Origin: Adiantum capillus-veneris
Lineage: Eukaryota > Streptophyta > Polypodiopsida > Polypodiales > Pteridaceae
Assembly (NCBI GenBank): GCA_014529385.2
Contig: CM043961.1
Span: 11,884,478 to 11,948,477 of the forward strand
Reading direction: 5' to 3'
DNA length: 64,000 nt
Below are positions 31,901 through 42,122 of this stretch, piece after piece; positions within the stretch are counted from its first letter, which is position 1; every line of letters begins with the position of its first letter. Both the position numbers and the translations under genes were made by a program. The notes under the pieces were generated by a model. The model ran no database searches. It was given only the letters and a program-made list of their open reading frames with translations, and had not been told where the DNA came from.

Positions 31901-33273
31901 GTACATCTGTCATCCACAAATTTGACTACAAGTCCAAGTCTAGCAAGTGCGGATACAGACAATAGATTCTTCTTGATCCCAGGTACATAAAGTGCATCAA
32001 CAAGTGTGAAGGAACTGCCATTAGCAGCAGTGAGCACAATCTTTCCAACTCCCTGAACTGGATAAGAGGCGTTGTTGGCACAAGTGACTGAATTCCCATG
32101 AGGGACAGACTCGAGAGAGGTAAACAATTCACGATGTGAGGTAATGTGCTTTGTAGCACCATTGTCGAAATACCACACATGTGAATCTGCAGCAACTGAC
32201 AAGCATGCATCATGGACAGCAGGATTGTAAGTGCACTCTGCGCTAAAAGCCCATTCTGCATCAACATCAGCATCACAATCTCCTTTCACAGAAGACTCAA
32301 CAATGGCTGCATTTGTAGTGGAACCAGCATTTGCAGTGGAACCACCCTCTTTCTTCTTAGCCTCTTTGGCCTTCAACTTAGGACACGACTTGATCAAGTG
32401 ATCATTGGCTTTACAATAATGGCAACGCATTTTCTTTTTGCCCTTATCACCAGAATTGCCAGACGAAGTGCTGCCAGCAGAAGCATTAGGAACAGAAATT
32501 TTGCCACTCGCAGCAGAACCATAAGAAGTGGCTGCATTACTGTTACCACCCTTTCTTTGAGAAGCAATAAAAGCCTGTTCAACTGCACGCTGCCTAGTCC
32601 TGTTTTTTCTAGAAAGTGACTCTTGCAACAGCAATGTGCATAATGCATCAAACTTGACAACTTCAGGATTTCCTTGGGTCATCAGTCTCCAAGTACTAGC
32701 AAAAGTCTGGTAGGAATCTGGTAAGGCATCAAGAACAGTCTGCACAAGGGAACTGTCAGAAATGACTTCACCTGCAGAAATGAGTTGCTCATTGATATCC
32801 TTGACACTAGCAAGGAAAGTGTCCATATCATCTTCCTCATGCATAATCTTCGACTCTAGCTCTTTACGCAGCAAAGCAATTTTAGCCTCATTGCGGCTTG
32901 CATAAAGACCTGCTAGAATATCCCAAGCCTGTTTTGCAGATTTTGCTGAACGGATGTGAGGAATAATGGTGCGCTTCACAGACAACGCAATCAATGCATG
33001 AGCCTGCGCATCCTTAACATCCCAACGAGCTTGTTCTGCTGTAGGCAAAACAACTCTAACAGCTGCAATCCTTGCAGCAAGACCTGCAACATCCTCAATA
33101 TCGTCTACATCTTCAGAACCAGGACGTACATCAATGCCCTGCACAATGTTCCAGACACCTTTTGACACAAGAACGTGTTGCATCATATAAGCCCACATAG
33201 GGTAGTTGTCCCCATCCAACCTGTCCTCAGCAGCAAACATCTTGAACACATCTGTGTTGTTGTTGTCAGCCAT
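28987..33273 (-). CDS. Ty1/copia gag-pol polyprotein, complete (1428 aa)
   Basis: One frame carries every enzyme of the element. Gag (retrotran_gag_2/UBN2-like) covers about residues 15-230. A CX2CX4HX4C zinc knuckle is at 284-297. The protease active site DNGAT is at 370-374; DNG in place of the usual DSG is seen in other copia elements. The integrase zinc part has His508, His512, Cys542 and Cys545; its core triad is Asp573, Asp636 and Glu672. RT begins about 930 with YVDD at 1111-1114. RNase H carries SDSDW (about 1276), CEAEY (about 1317) and YTDSQSA (about 1352). I chose the ATG at 33271-33273; 20 codons upstream remain open but only from a TTG. No stop or frameshift. The reverse strand of this gene accounts for all other frames here. 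Confidence 0.96.
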   Translation of the reverse strand: MADNNNTDVFKMFAAEDRLDGDNYPMWAYMMQHVLVSKGVWNIVQGIDVRPGSEDVDDIEDVAGLAARIAAVRVVLPTAEQARWDVKDAQAHALIALSVKRTIIPHIRSAKSAKQAWDILAGLYASRNEAKIALLRKELESKIMHEEDDMDTFLASVKDINEQLISAGEVISDSSLVQTVLDALPDSYQTFASTWRLMTQGNPEVVKFDALCTLLLQESLSRKNRTRQRAVEQAFIASQRKGGNSNAATSYGSAASGKISVPNASAGSTSSGNSGDKGKKKMRCHYCKANDHLIKSCPKLKAKEAKKKEGGSTANAGSTTNAAIVESSVKGDCDADVDAEWAFSAECTYNPAVHDACLSVAADSHVWYFDNGATKHITSHRELFTSLESVPHGNSVTCANNASYPVQGVGKIVLTAANGSSFTLVDALYVPGIKKNLLSVSALARLGLVVKFVDDRCTVHDLSFGDEIVASGLLCRGLYKLTLYDKCGQNFANAVADSRAISDAKLWHARFGHLNFASFLRLQKSDMVASLPPLEAPIKHVCEGCILGKMQRSKFPKDGSVRATCRLQLVHSDVCGPMQTPSLGNYLYFVTFIDDYSRHAWVFPLKAKSEVFMCFKQFLAMAENVSKCTMGTLRSDRGGEYMSHEFNAFLASRGIKHQCTVPYTPQQNGVAERKNRSLTEMARCMVKSQALPHSFWLEAIMCATYVLNRCPTKALQSITPYEAWHDRKPSIEHMRVFGCLAYALVPQVQRRKLDDKAVKCIFVGYSAESKGYRLYHPQTKHILVSRDVVFVEDSVQPLLSCTRDSNVSSQDIYDTLLPLFSGGNTNVSSNEANVQPMGVSENVLEQPITDADVHDVLDEERAENEQARGMPKWLVHTLRDSKLDAPLSSRTRSGSRHASYASDCYALAVSSLHDVEEPLSFDEAQNSENWIAAMKSEYDALIENDTWTLCDLPPGKKAIGTKWVYKLKRKPDGEIDRHKARLVAKGYAQQKGIDYEETFAPTCRMTTVRFLCALAAHFGWDVHQSDIVTAFLNGDIFEEVYGTQPRGFVIKGQEDKVCKCKKALYGLKQSPRAWYEKADTHLVKRGFRNSPTESTLYVKREDDVFLIVVLYVDDLLITGPNERHIAEFKADLNATFKMKDLGLLHHYLGIQFKQCDGGIALCQKSYIETLLCKFGLEDCKPIATPMETGLKLSLHDAGDPADVTLYQTAVGCLIYVCNTRPDIQFAVSQVSRFMHSPGSKHWQAVKRIFRYLSGTLHLGLFYPKGGSLPPDLHAFSDSDWAGCFDTRVSTSGFCFMLGSSCISWLSKKQPTVATSSCEAEYRAVFTATVECVWLRRLMADLGVGQDTANTIYTDSQSALAVARNPVFHARTKHIEVHYHYVRERLSTGEISLAYVPTQDNLADLFTKALSREKLEAFRKALGLLPFVD

Positions 33274-33618
33274 GGTAAATGCTGCACCTGATGTGAAAAC
33301 TGCCCGAAAATAGGAGAAATGGAGCGGGAACAACTTGTGCTATATAGCACAAACCGTAGAAGACTATAAGGCACCTGTTATGCAGAAAACGGCACTGACA
33401 AAAAATCTGCACAAAATGACGAAATAGCCTGTGCAGTACTGCCCGTAGTGGAAACGGAGGCCGAAATGAGCCCAAATCAAAATTCTGAGCAGACCAAGCT
33501 CTTTGAGCTCTCCCAAAATATTTGTCGACCTGCGAACGCTTGCCAAAGCTCACTGAAATCGGAGAAAGTGAGCAGGCGTGTGCTGGAGCAGCTGGCGACT
33601 AAGCCCGGGAGGACGTGA

Positions 33619-33635
33619 CCTGCTCTGATACCAAT
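33619..33635 (-). other. primer binding site (initiator tRNA-Met), copia element 1
   Basis: On the minus strand it reads ATTGGTATCAGAGCAGG, beginning directly at the 5' LTR. Confidence 0.93.
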
Positions 33636-33862
33636 TGTTGGAATTAGGGTTGCAGAGAAACACACACAGCTTGGAGAAGACGAAGGAAGCTCAAGGCACA
33701 CAATAGAGAGTGTATTACTTAGTGTGCAATGGAAAGATAGATAGCCCTAGAGTGATGGGCGTATATACAATGCACGGGGGAAAAAACCTCCTAAAGAGGG
33801 AAAAAATGCCCCGGCGGTCCTAGTGTGTTCACACACATCACTACCACATGTATATGGTAACA
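33636..33862 (-). repeat. 5' LTR of copia element 1
   Basis: 227 bp with TG...CA ends; partner of 28685-28911. Confidence 0.96.
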
Positions 33863-33867
33863 TTATC
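33863..33867. repeat. target site duplication TTATC (right)
   Basis: Matches 28680-28684. Confidence 0.93.
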
Positions 33868-34373
33868 ATCATCTACTAAGCCATAAGTATTTACATAACC
33901 TGATGTACGGAAGAAAAGTAAGTTCTAACCGATAACCGATAACCGTTAGCCAGCAGCCAGCTTATGAGCGCCATATTTGGTTATGGCTAAACATCCAAAA
34001 TAAGCAAGACCCAGCCCAAAATCTAGTACAGAAAATCAATCAGCACCCAGTGAAAAAGGGCCATGAGATACCCTTTAATACAAAAAACCCGGATAACTTT
34101 TTAAGAAAATTATTCTCAGAATTTTTCCAGATCAGCATGATCAAAGTTTTCCACTATAGCAACATTCCCAAAATCTCTGGCCAGCAAAAAACAAACCAAC
34201 CCAATGAGATGCTTCTACCTATTTAACCATGGATAGAAAACTATAGCCAAGATACGAAACCATCGTAGGCCACATGCTGTTGAAACATTAAGGCCTAAAG
34301 GACACAAACCAACTATATTGTGTGAAGTAAAAGAGAGACACAAAACCATTTAGACCGCTTCCAGATCCGCAAG
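33868..34373. other. spacer between the two copia elements
   Basis: No gene. Contains CCGATAACCGATAACCG at about 33930. Its right part (about 34110-34373) is homologous to 41140-41400, showing an older duplication of the host DNA. Confidence 0.6.
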
Positions 34374-34378
34374 CTATC
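34374..34378. repeat. target site duplication CTATC (left)
   Basis: Matches 39945-39949. Confidence 0.93.
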
Positions 34379-34597
34379 TGAAGTCGCGGAGCGGAGCGTG
34401 GGTCGACTCTCTCTCTCACACACACACACAGTGAGCTTACACAGTACAGTACGCAGAGAACTGTTAGAAGGGTTATCTCCCAAATCCTTAGTATTCACAA
34501 AGAATATGTTAGTATATACAAAGAGTTAGAGGTAAGTGAGTTAGGCGGGCGGCCGGCCATATCCGCATAAGAGGCCACTTGGGCTTTAATCCCAACA
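34379..34597 (-). repeat. 3' LTR of copia element 2
   Basis: 219 bp, TGAAGTCGCGG...TAATCCCAACA. It holds a (CT)5(CA)7 tract equal in both LTRs. Confidence 0.96.
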
Positions 34598-34681
34598 ACC
34601 TCCCACTTAAAGTCCAATGTGGCACTTTAAGTAACTGTAAATCTATGAACATAAATGTACAAAGATTTACATGGCTGCCAT

Positions 34682-37600
34682 CTATCCAATGCCCAATAAC
34701 TCACGACAATGCACAAAGCCCTCTCCTGGAAGTCCCTTTGTGAGTAGATCAGCAGGATTGTCCTTGGTGTGGATCTTCAGCAGTTGTATCTGCTTGTCTT
34801 CAAGTACTTCCCTAATGAAGTGATACTTCACATCAATATGCTTAGTCTTCGAATGGAACACTGGATTCTTTGCCAATTGTATAGCACTTTGACTATCACA
34901 ATATAACTCTGGCATATCTGCATTGATTCCCAAGTCTGCAACCAATCTACCAAGCCAAATAGCTTCTTTGCATGCCTCATTTGCTGCAACATACTCAGCT
35001 TCTGTAGTAGACTGCGTAACACAATCTTGTAATCGAGATCGCCATGATATGGCACCTCCAGCCAATGTAAAGACATAGCCTGATGTAGATCTCCTCTTAT
35101 CCAAGTCTCCTGCATAATCTGAGTCAGTGTATCCTCTGACACTCAAATCCTGACTACCATAGCATATGCGCATACTCTTTGTATGTTTTAAGTATCTCAT
35201 GATACCTTTCACTGCCTCCCAATGTTTCTTGCCGGGATTTGACATATATCTGCTAACCACTCCCACTGCAAATGCAATATCCGGACGTGTAGCAATCATT
35301 GCATACATCAAACTACCCACTGCAGACGCATATGGAATCTTATCCATTTCAGCCTTTTCTTCCTCAGACACAGGACAATCTTGTTTGCTAAGTTTCACAT
35401 ATGGTGGCAATGGAACACTCAATGCCTTTCCCTTCTCCATATTGAAACGTTGCAAAACCTTGTCAATATACTCTGTTTGAGATAACCAAATCAACTTCTT
35501 GGATCTGTCTCTCTCAATGCGCATACCAAGTATATGACTTGCCTCACCCATGTCTTTCATGTCAAACGATTTTGCCATCTTTGACTTCAAAGCTGAAATT
35601 TCTTCCAAGTGTTTGCCAGCAATCAACATGTCATCCACATACAAAATAAGGATCAGCCAACTGCCATCCTTAGCCTTCTTTGTATATAGACAGTGATCGA
35701 ACTCACTACGTTTGTAGCCTTGAGAAAGCATAAACTTGTGGAACTTATGGTACCATGCCCTCGGTGATTGTTTTAAGCCATAAAGACTCTTTAACAACTG
35801 GCATACCAAATGTTCCATGCCTTTCTCAACAAACCCTTCTGGCTGCTGCATGTAAATTTCCACATCTAAATCACCATGCAAGAACGCTGTCTTGACATCC
35901 ATTTGGTGCAACACCAAATCCAATATAGCAACCAATGCAAGAAAGCATCTCAATGTAGTCATCTTGACCACTGGAGAGAAGACTTCATCAAAGTCAATGC
36001 CTTGTTCTTGCTTAAAGCCCTTGGCAACAAGCCTTTCTTTGTACTTTGGCTGACTATCATGAGCGGTGATCTTATACCTGTAAACCCATTTACAAGGTAG
36101 AGCCTTTTTGCCCTGTGGTAATTTAACCAACTTCCATGTCTGGTTTTTATGCAGAGCTGTCATCTCTGACTGCATGGCCAACTGCCATTTTTTCGAGTCA
36201 ACCACTTGTAATGCTTCCTTGTAACAAGATGGTTCTCCGCAATCTGTGAGCATGACATAATTTAGAGATGGCACATAACGATCAGGTGGTTTGGAGACAC
36301 GCTCAGAACGTCTCACCACAACTGATTCTGCCTCTCTAGCCACTATAGGCTGTTCCTGAGCCTGACCATGCTATCTTGATGTGCTAGCACTAGGTCCATC
36401 TTCCCTGAAGACAACTCTTCTGATCTCCTCTGTCTTCTCTGGCTTAGCGTGAAACTTGGCTTCATTGAAATGCACATCATTGCTACGAATAAGCTTTCTG
36501 GACTCAGGATCCCAAAGCCGGTAACCCATCTCGCCCGATTCTCCGTAGCCAAGAAATATACACTTCTTGCTCTTTGGTTCTAACTTATTTCTGAACGCCT
36601 TAGGAATATGGCTATAAGCTTCACAACCAAAGACTCTGAGATGCTTATACGAAGGTGCCTTGCCTGTCCATAGCATCTCGGCCACTGCACTCTTATCCAG
36701 AACCCTACTAGGAGACCTGTTGATCAAATGGACTGCTGTAGCCACTGCTTCCGCCCAAAATCCATCAGGCAACTCAGCATTTGACAACATGCTTCTGACC
36801 TTCTCTTGTATGGTCCTATTCATACGTTCTGCAACCCCATTCTGTGAAGGATTATATGGTGCAGTAAGTTCCCGCTTAATCCCTTTTGCTTCACAAAAGT
36901 CTTGAAAAGCTTTGGAAACGTACTCTCCACCATTGTCAGTTCTCAAGCACTTCAGCTTCTGACCACTCTGATTCTCCACCAGCTGCAAGAATGTCTTAAA
37001 GACCTTGAGCACCTCATCCTTGTGCTTCAAGAAGTAAACCCATACTTTGCGAGAATAGTCATCTATGAATGTACAAAAGTACGCTGCTCCCCCTAGTGAC
37101 AAACTAGGCATTGGTCCGCATAGGTCACTGTGTACAAGAGCTAACCGTTCGTCCCTACGATTCCTCTTTGATCTGTGCGGTTCCTGTGTTTGCTTACCAT
37201 AAACACAATGCTCACAAAACTCGAAATCTTGAAATGAAAAGCCAGGCAAATAACCATAATGAGAAAGTATTTCCATTCCTCTTTTTGACATATGTCCCAA
37301 CCTACGATGCCACAGTGACACACTTGGCTGCTCAATCACATTAATTACATGGTTTTTAACCTCTGAAACATGTAAAGTGTACAGAGTTCCTGACTTGCTG
37401 CCATGTGCTACAGTCATCGAACCTTTGGAGATCTTCCAAGCGCTGTTCCCAAAAACTGTCACATAACCCGCATCATCCAACTTCCCTGTACTAATCAAGC
37501 TCTTTCGGATTGCTGGAACATGTCTGACATTCTTGAGCCATAAAGAAGAGCCATTCTGAAACTTCAACTGCACATCTCCCACTCCAAGTATGTCACAAAC

Positions 37601-38647
37601 CTGCTCATTGCCAAGTCTGACATAATCTTTAGTAGCCACATATGATGTAAACCACTCTTTGTGCGGAGAAACATGTAAAGATGCCCCTGAGTCGATAATC
37701 CAATCACTCATAGCATGTCCATCCTCTGCAGTCAAGAAAATAGAATCAAGATTGCTTGTAAGGAAGATGTCACCACCTGCTATACCAGAATCACTGTCTG
37801 AACCAGATCCTGTGACATTCACCTCTTCAATCTTCACTGAACTCTTCTTTTCATCTTGCTCAGAACTCTTTGTTTTGCCTTTTTCTTGTTTCCACTTCGT
37901 ACAGTCTCGCTTCATGTGACCCTTCTTGCCACAATGGTAGCATTCTATGTCATCCTTTGACTTCGAATCACGAGACTTACTTCGGTTTTGTGCCTTCTTA
38001 CCCTTCTTCTCTTTAAACTGTTGTCTCCCTCGAACGACCAAAGCACTATTGCCTTTGCCTTTGTCAATGTTCTTCCTGTTCACTTCCTCTGTGAGCAAGC
38101 TGCCTTCTACATTGGCACTTGTAAGACCTTCTGGCGCGACAGAATTACTTAACGCTGTACGAAAAGTATCCCAACTGTCTGGCAAAGTGATTAAGAGAAA
38201 CATAGCCTTCACTGAATCTGGAAAGACTATCTCCTGTGCTGTTAACTGGCTGAAAATTGAGTGAAATTCATTCAGATGATTTGACATGGCTGTCCCTTCC
38301 TTCATCTTCAAATCCACCAATTTCTTGAGCCAGTAAATCTGAGAAGCAGCACTTTGTTTCTCGTACATATCACATAGCTTTTGCCATACGCCATACGCTG
38401 TAGTCTCTTCTGCTACGTTGAAGTAAACATTTTCTGCCAGTGTCAGCATGATTGTGGAACAAGCTAACTCGTCAAGCTCTTCCCACTCATCTTGAGCCAT
38501 AAATTCTGGTCTCTCCCCTTTGAGCTTCAGTGGCTTCACTTGTTTTTTCTGCACCAAAACCTGCCAAATCTGCTTCTTCCAGAATGGAAAGTTTGTGCCA
38601 TCCAGCTTCTTTATGTTGTAAAGAGTCTCACTGTGAGAAGATGCCAT
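34682..38647 (-). pseudogene. Ty1/copia gag-pol polyprotein with a single in-frame TAG
   Basis: Reading from the ATG at 38645-38647 (three open codons precede it, starting at TTG). Gag spans about residues 10-200. The zinc knuckle CYHCGKKGHMKRDC is at 236-249. The protease motif DSGAS starts at Asp319. Integrase has HRRLGH and CEHC, with core residues Asp508, Asp571 and Glu607. The frame reaches codon 758, then TAG (36371-36373). The same frame continues without further break through RT (QMDVKTAFLHGDL, LYVDDMLIAG) and RNase H (TDSDYAGD, STTEAEY, YCDSQSA) to 34682. The second half alone has 563 codons. Either a recent nonsense change (CAG to TAG is the simplest) or a read-through codon separating gag-PR-IN from RT-RNase H. 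Confidence 0.9.
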
Positions 38648-39710
38648 ATCTGCCAAACTGTTTACTCCTGAGAAAAATCCGGTAGAGTTTCCCCTGTAAA
38701 CTGGCCTCTGTACACAGTAAACAAGCTATAATCAACAAGCTGAACACCTCTCCTCAGGAACTGTCAGTATTTTTGAAAATTTTTGACAGAGTCTCCCCTG
38801 TAAACTGAGCTCTGGGAACCAAAAGATAGCTCAAGAAACAATCATAAATAGCTGACCAATGACAAATCTAAAAAATCCCTGTAATATGCTGTCCTGTAAG
38901 CATACACTGTCTCCTCTCTGGGCGATGACAGAACCTGTATCTGTCTCAAGACTGAACCCTGAACAATGCCTCAACGGCCTGACGCATAAGATGCAATCCA
39001 GTGTCTACACAAAGTCATACATCCTAAGGGATAAAAGTCGCCGAAGAAGATGCGTGTAGAGGGGAACTCCAGCAACCTAATCCACCTCACACTGGGTAAC
39101 CCAGCCCCCAGTGCTTGGCTTCAAAAAACCTCACACACGACCCTCTCAGATGGCTCAGCAAACTGCCCAGAACTAGCATACATCCTATAATAGACCAATC
39201 ACTGTCCTATGACCGCTGCGGCGGTCTGTCTGCTAGCGTGACTCACAACTAGCAGACCCACAATCACAGTACATCAATCTGCAATACATGCCAGTGGTGT
39301 CAAGCCGTCGTATGGCCACACCTCCCCTGGAACCTGGCAAGCACAAGAAGTAGCAATGCAGACTGCAATATATATATCTGATGATATATATGTGTACCTG
39401 GTCTATAGATGATGCTCTGAAGACGAATAAGTGATGTATGTCGATGTCGATATTGATGTCGACCACCTCCTGCTTGCCAATCTACACAAGACGGATTTCT
39501 TTGCGGCTGAAATCTATCTTCTGCTGTAGTGCTCAGAACGAAATTCTGAGGGCATAAACGGCTTCGAAAGGGGGGTAAAACCGCAGGTCGCCTGTAGGTC
39601 GCCTGGTGGAAACGCTCCCGGAACGCCGAGTGTGAATTTTCGAACTCCGGATCCAGAATCTGCCAGAAAAGTGCGCGCGCGCGCGATTGCGCAAATCCGC
39701 ACTGAACCAA

Positions 39711-39725
39711 GGCTCTGATACCAAT
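39711..39725 (-). other. primer binding site (initiator tRNA-Met), copia element 2
   Basis: On the minus strand it reads ATTGGTATCAGAGCC, adjoining the 5' LTR. Confidence 0.92.
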
Positions 39726-39944
39726 TGAAGTCGCGGAGCGGAGCGTGGGTCGACTCTCTCTCTCACACACACACACAGTGAGCTTACACAGTACAGTACG
39801 CAGAGAACTGTTAGAAGGGTTATCTCCCAAATCCTTAGTATTCACAAAGAATATGTTAGTATATACAAAGAGTTAGAGGTAAGTGAGTTAGGCGGGCGGC
39901 CGGCCATATCCGCATAAGAGGCCACTTGGGCTTTAATCCCAACA
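39726..39944 (-). repeat. 5' LTR of copia element 2
   Basis: 219 bp; identical to 34379-34597. Confidence 0.96.
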
Positions 39945-39949
39945 CTATC
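39945..39949. repeat. target site duplication CTATC (right)
   Basis: Matches 34374-34378. Confidence 0.93.
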
Positions 39950-42122
39950 TTGACAAAAAACCAAGAATCCGGTATCCGAATGTTGCCAAAGTTGTGTTCT
40001 TGGACACCATAGCAGCCAAAAAAACACAAAAAGCTGTACAAGAATGATGCTCAATTCAAATGCAGGTATACGCATTCAATCAACAAAGAGACAACCAATA
40101 CCACAAAATAGCATAGTTGCATTAAGTCACAAGCCAACTATATAGTTGCATAAGCAAAAAGTTTAGGTTAGTAACAAAACAAAAGAGACTGCAGCCATGA
40201 TTAGCCACTCCATTATCCAACACATTGACCAGATTTTCATAGAGTTATACTAATGCACCTCAGCCCCTAACAGAGAAGCGGCCTAGCTCCCAACCAGAGC
40301 TCCAAAACTCAAATATTCCCAAACCCATAGTCAACCTTAGTGGAGTTCCAGCATGCCAAGTTCTATCAAAACCATCGGCTATATCAAACAAGCCATAATG
40401 CTGTCATGAGATGTAGGAAAAAAGACCATAAGAACCAGTCCATAAGCCATATAAGTCCTATTAAAATAAAGAAGAGCAGCAACAACACATGAAGCTTAAA
40501 AAGCAAGGTATCCACCTCATAGTTGTATAGGTAAATTGATTGCAGAATATAACCGATACGGCTTTCCAAACAAATAAATAAAGTTCATGCCAATAGTGCA
40601 AAAGTGAATTCAGTCACAATCAGTTGCCCCCTTAAGCAAAGCGGTGAAATGGCCAGACTTTCATGGAGCCATATAGATGTAGCTCAACCCCAAACAGAAC
40701 AGTAACACATCTCCCAAACAGAGAACCATTCATATACCATAGGCAGACCTAGAGAAGCTCCACTAGGCCAAGTTCCACCAAAATCACCAGTCATAATATG
40801 TATGTTATATTGCTGTAATGCCACACATGGCCTATCAGAATGGAGAAGAGCAGCTACAAAACCACATGAAGCTGAACCTAAATAAAGCTCAATATAAATG
40901 CAGGCATAAGCATTCAATCAACCGAGTTCTGCGAGTATCCTTAAGTCAGGCATGGTATTCACGCCAAGAGACCAAAATCCCACTACTTAGTTATAACCAT
41001 AGAACATAAGTTGCTTGGCTAAGCACAAGAGCCCTTTAAAAACAGTCCGGTCTCCAAAGCAAGCAAGCCTAGACAGAAGTTCATAGAATAATCGACAAAA
41101 TCTGGATATCCTTTACTAGTACAAAATAGAGACAGAACCTGGGTGATATTTTAACCTCAGAATTTTCCAGATCAGAGTTTTCTCATTACAGCACCATCCC
41201 CAAAATCTCCGGCCAGCAGAAAACAACCAATCCAATGAGATTTTCCTACTCATTTAGTCATGGGTAGATAACCAAAACAACGATATGAAAACGTCGTAGG
41301 CAACTTACAGTCGGATTATAACGGAAACAACCAACTACATTGAGTTAAGTAAAGGAGAGAAAAAAACTATTTAGACTGCTTCCAAACCGCAAGCCAGCTT
41401 TTTACCACAAAAATTAAACAAGAGATCAAGTATTTGAAAGCCCATGTCCAACAGTAATACCTGTGTTTGAGTTGGAGCAGCCAGCTCCACAACTGCCAAT
41501 TTATCTATCCCTTTAACCATCACTCAAAGCTTTTCCCCAACAAGAGATAGTGCGACTACTAAGTGGTATTTGCAAACACACAACGAAATGAACAAGTGCA
41601 CAACACTAAGTGATCTCCAAGAGAGCTCACCTTTATATACAACTCGTGCAGCAGCTGGAGGAGTGGGAGAGATCCATACGGACGATCCCCGAGGTTAATG
41701 CCTTCGGTGGCGTTCTGAGTGAGCAGAGCAGAGCGTATAGGAACCCGTGCGACAGAGTGCAGGAGTGAGGGAATGAGTGCGCCGTGTAGAGTGGGGAGAC
41801 AGAACAGAGATCGCAAGCCGGCTCGATTTGCGGGAGGGCATTAAGTGTAATGGCCATATACCCCCCAATATTAGGAGATAATAAGTTTTATCATGTAAGG
41901 GTAGTGCCCCATGCAAGAGAGTTTAATAATCCAGTTTAAAGGTAGGTAGTATTAGAGTAAGTGTACGAGTGTGTAGGAATAAATGTCAAGAGTAATGTAG
42001 GTTTTTGAATAGCTAGCGGCCTTCATAGGTATTGTGTGTGTGTGTGTGTGCCCCATGCTAGGGGGTTTAGGAATCTAGTTTTAAGGTAGGTAGTGTAAGA
42101 GTAGGTGTAAAGGTCCTGGTAG
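39950..42122. other. spacer with internal duplications, no supported gene
   Basis: Degenerate duplicated segments: about 40060-40100 and 40380-40500 resemble 40795-40920 (AATGCAGG-ATACGCATTCAATCAAC and AAGAGCAGC-ACA-ACATGAAGCT), and 41140-41400 resembles 34110-34373. A GC-rich stretch at 41640-41860 has overlapping short minus-strand frames ending at a donor-like AAAG/GTGAGC; it could be a first exon or 5' UTR of a host gene, but no protein family is recognisable. A 65-bp direct repeat (GTGCCCCATGC-AG...GGTAGGTAGT) occurs at about 41904 and 42047. Confidence 0.5.

Larger units (their letters stand above)
28685..33862 (-). mobile_element. intact Ty1/copia retrotransposon, young insertion
   Basis: 5178 bp, minus strand, TTATC on both sides. 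The two 227-bp LTRs (28685-28911, 33636-33862) differ at one base by my comparison (CCGGCAG against CCGGCGG). The primer binding site reads TTGGTATCAGAGCAGG on the minus strand next to the right LTR. One uninterrupted gag-pol frame fills the interior. PR-IN-RT-RNase H order defines Ty1/copia. Everything needed for autonomous transposition appears present. Confidence 0.97.
34379..39944 (-). mobile_element. Ty1/copia retrotransposon, Tnt1/Tork-like, very young, one in-frame stop
   Basis: 5566 bp, minus strand, CTATC on both sides. The LTRs (34379-34597 and 39726-39944, 219 bp each) are identical by my base-by-base reading. The primer binding site on the minus strand is ATTGGTATCAGAGCC. The gag-pol frame runs from 38647 to 34682 with one TAG at 36371-36373. 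The roughly 1.08-kb stretch between gag start and 5' LTR (38648-39725) is an untranslated leader. Motif wording in integrase and RNase H is closest to tobacco Tnt1-type elements. Confidence 0.96.

Noticed and set aside
28890-33600. Numerous plus- and minus-strand frames overlapping copia element 1
   Set aside because: Shadows of the intact 1428-codon polyprotein in other frames.
41559-41857. Overlapping minus-strand frames in a GC-rich stretch ending at AAAG/GTGAGC
   Set aside because: Three frames are open at once, one starts at TTG, and none resembles a known protein. At most a 5' UTR or first exon; kept only as a remark.
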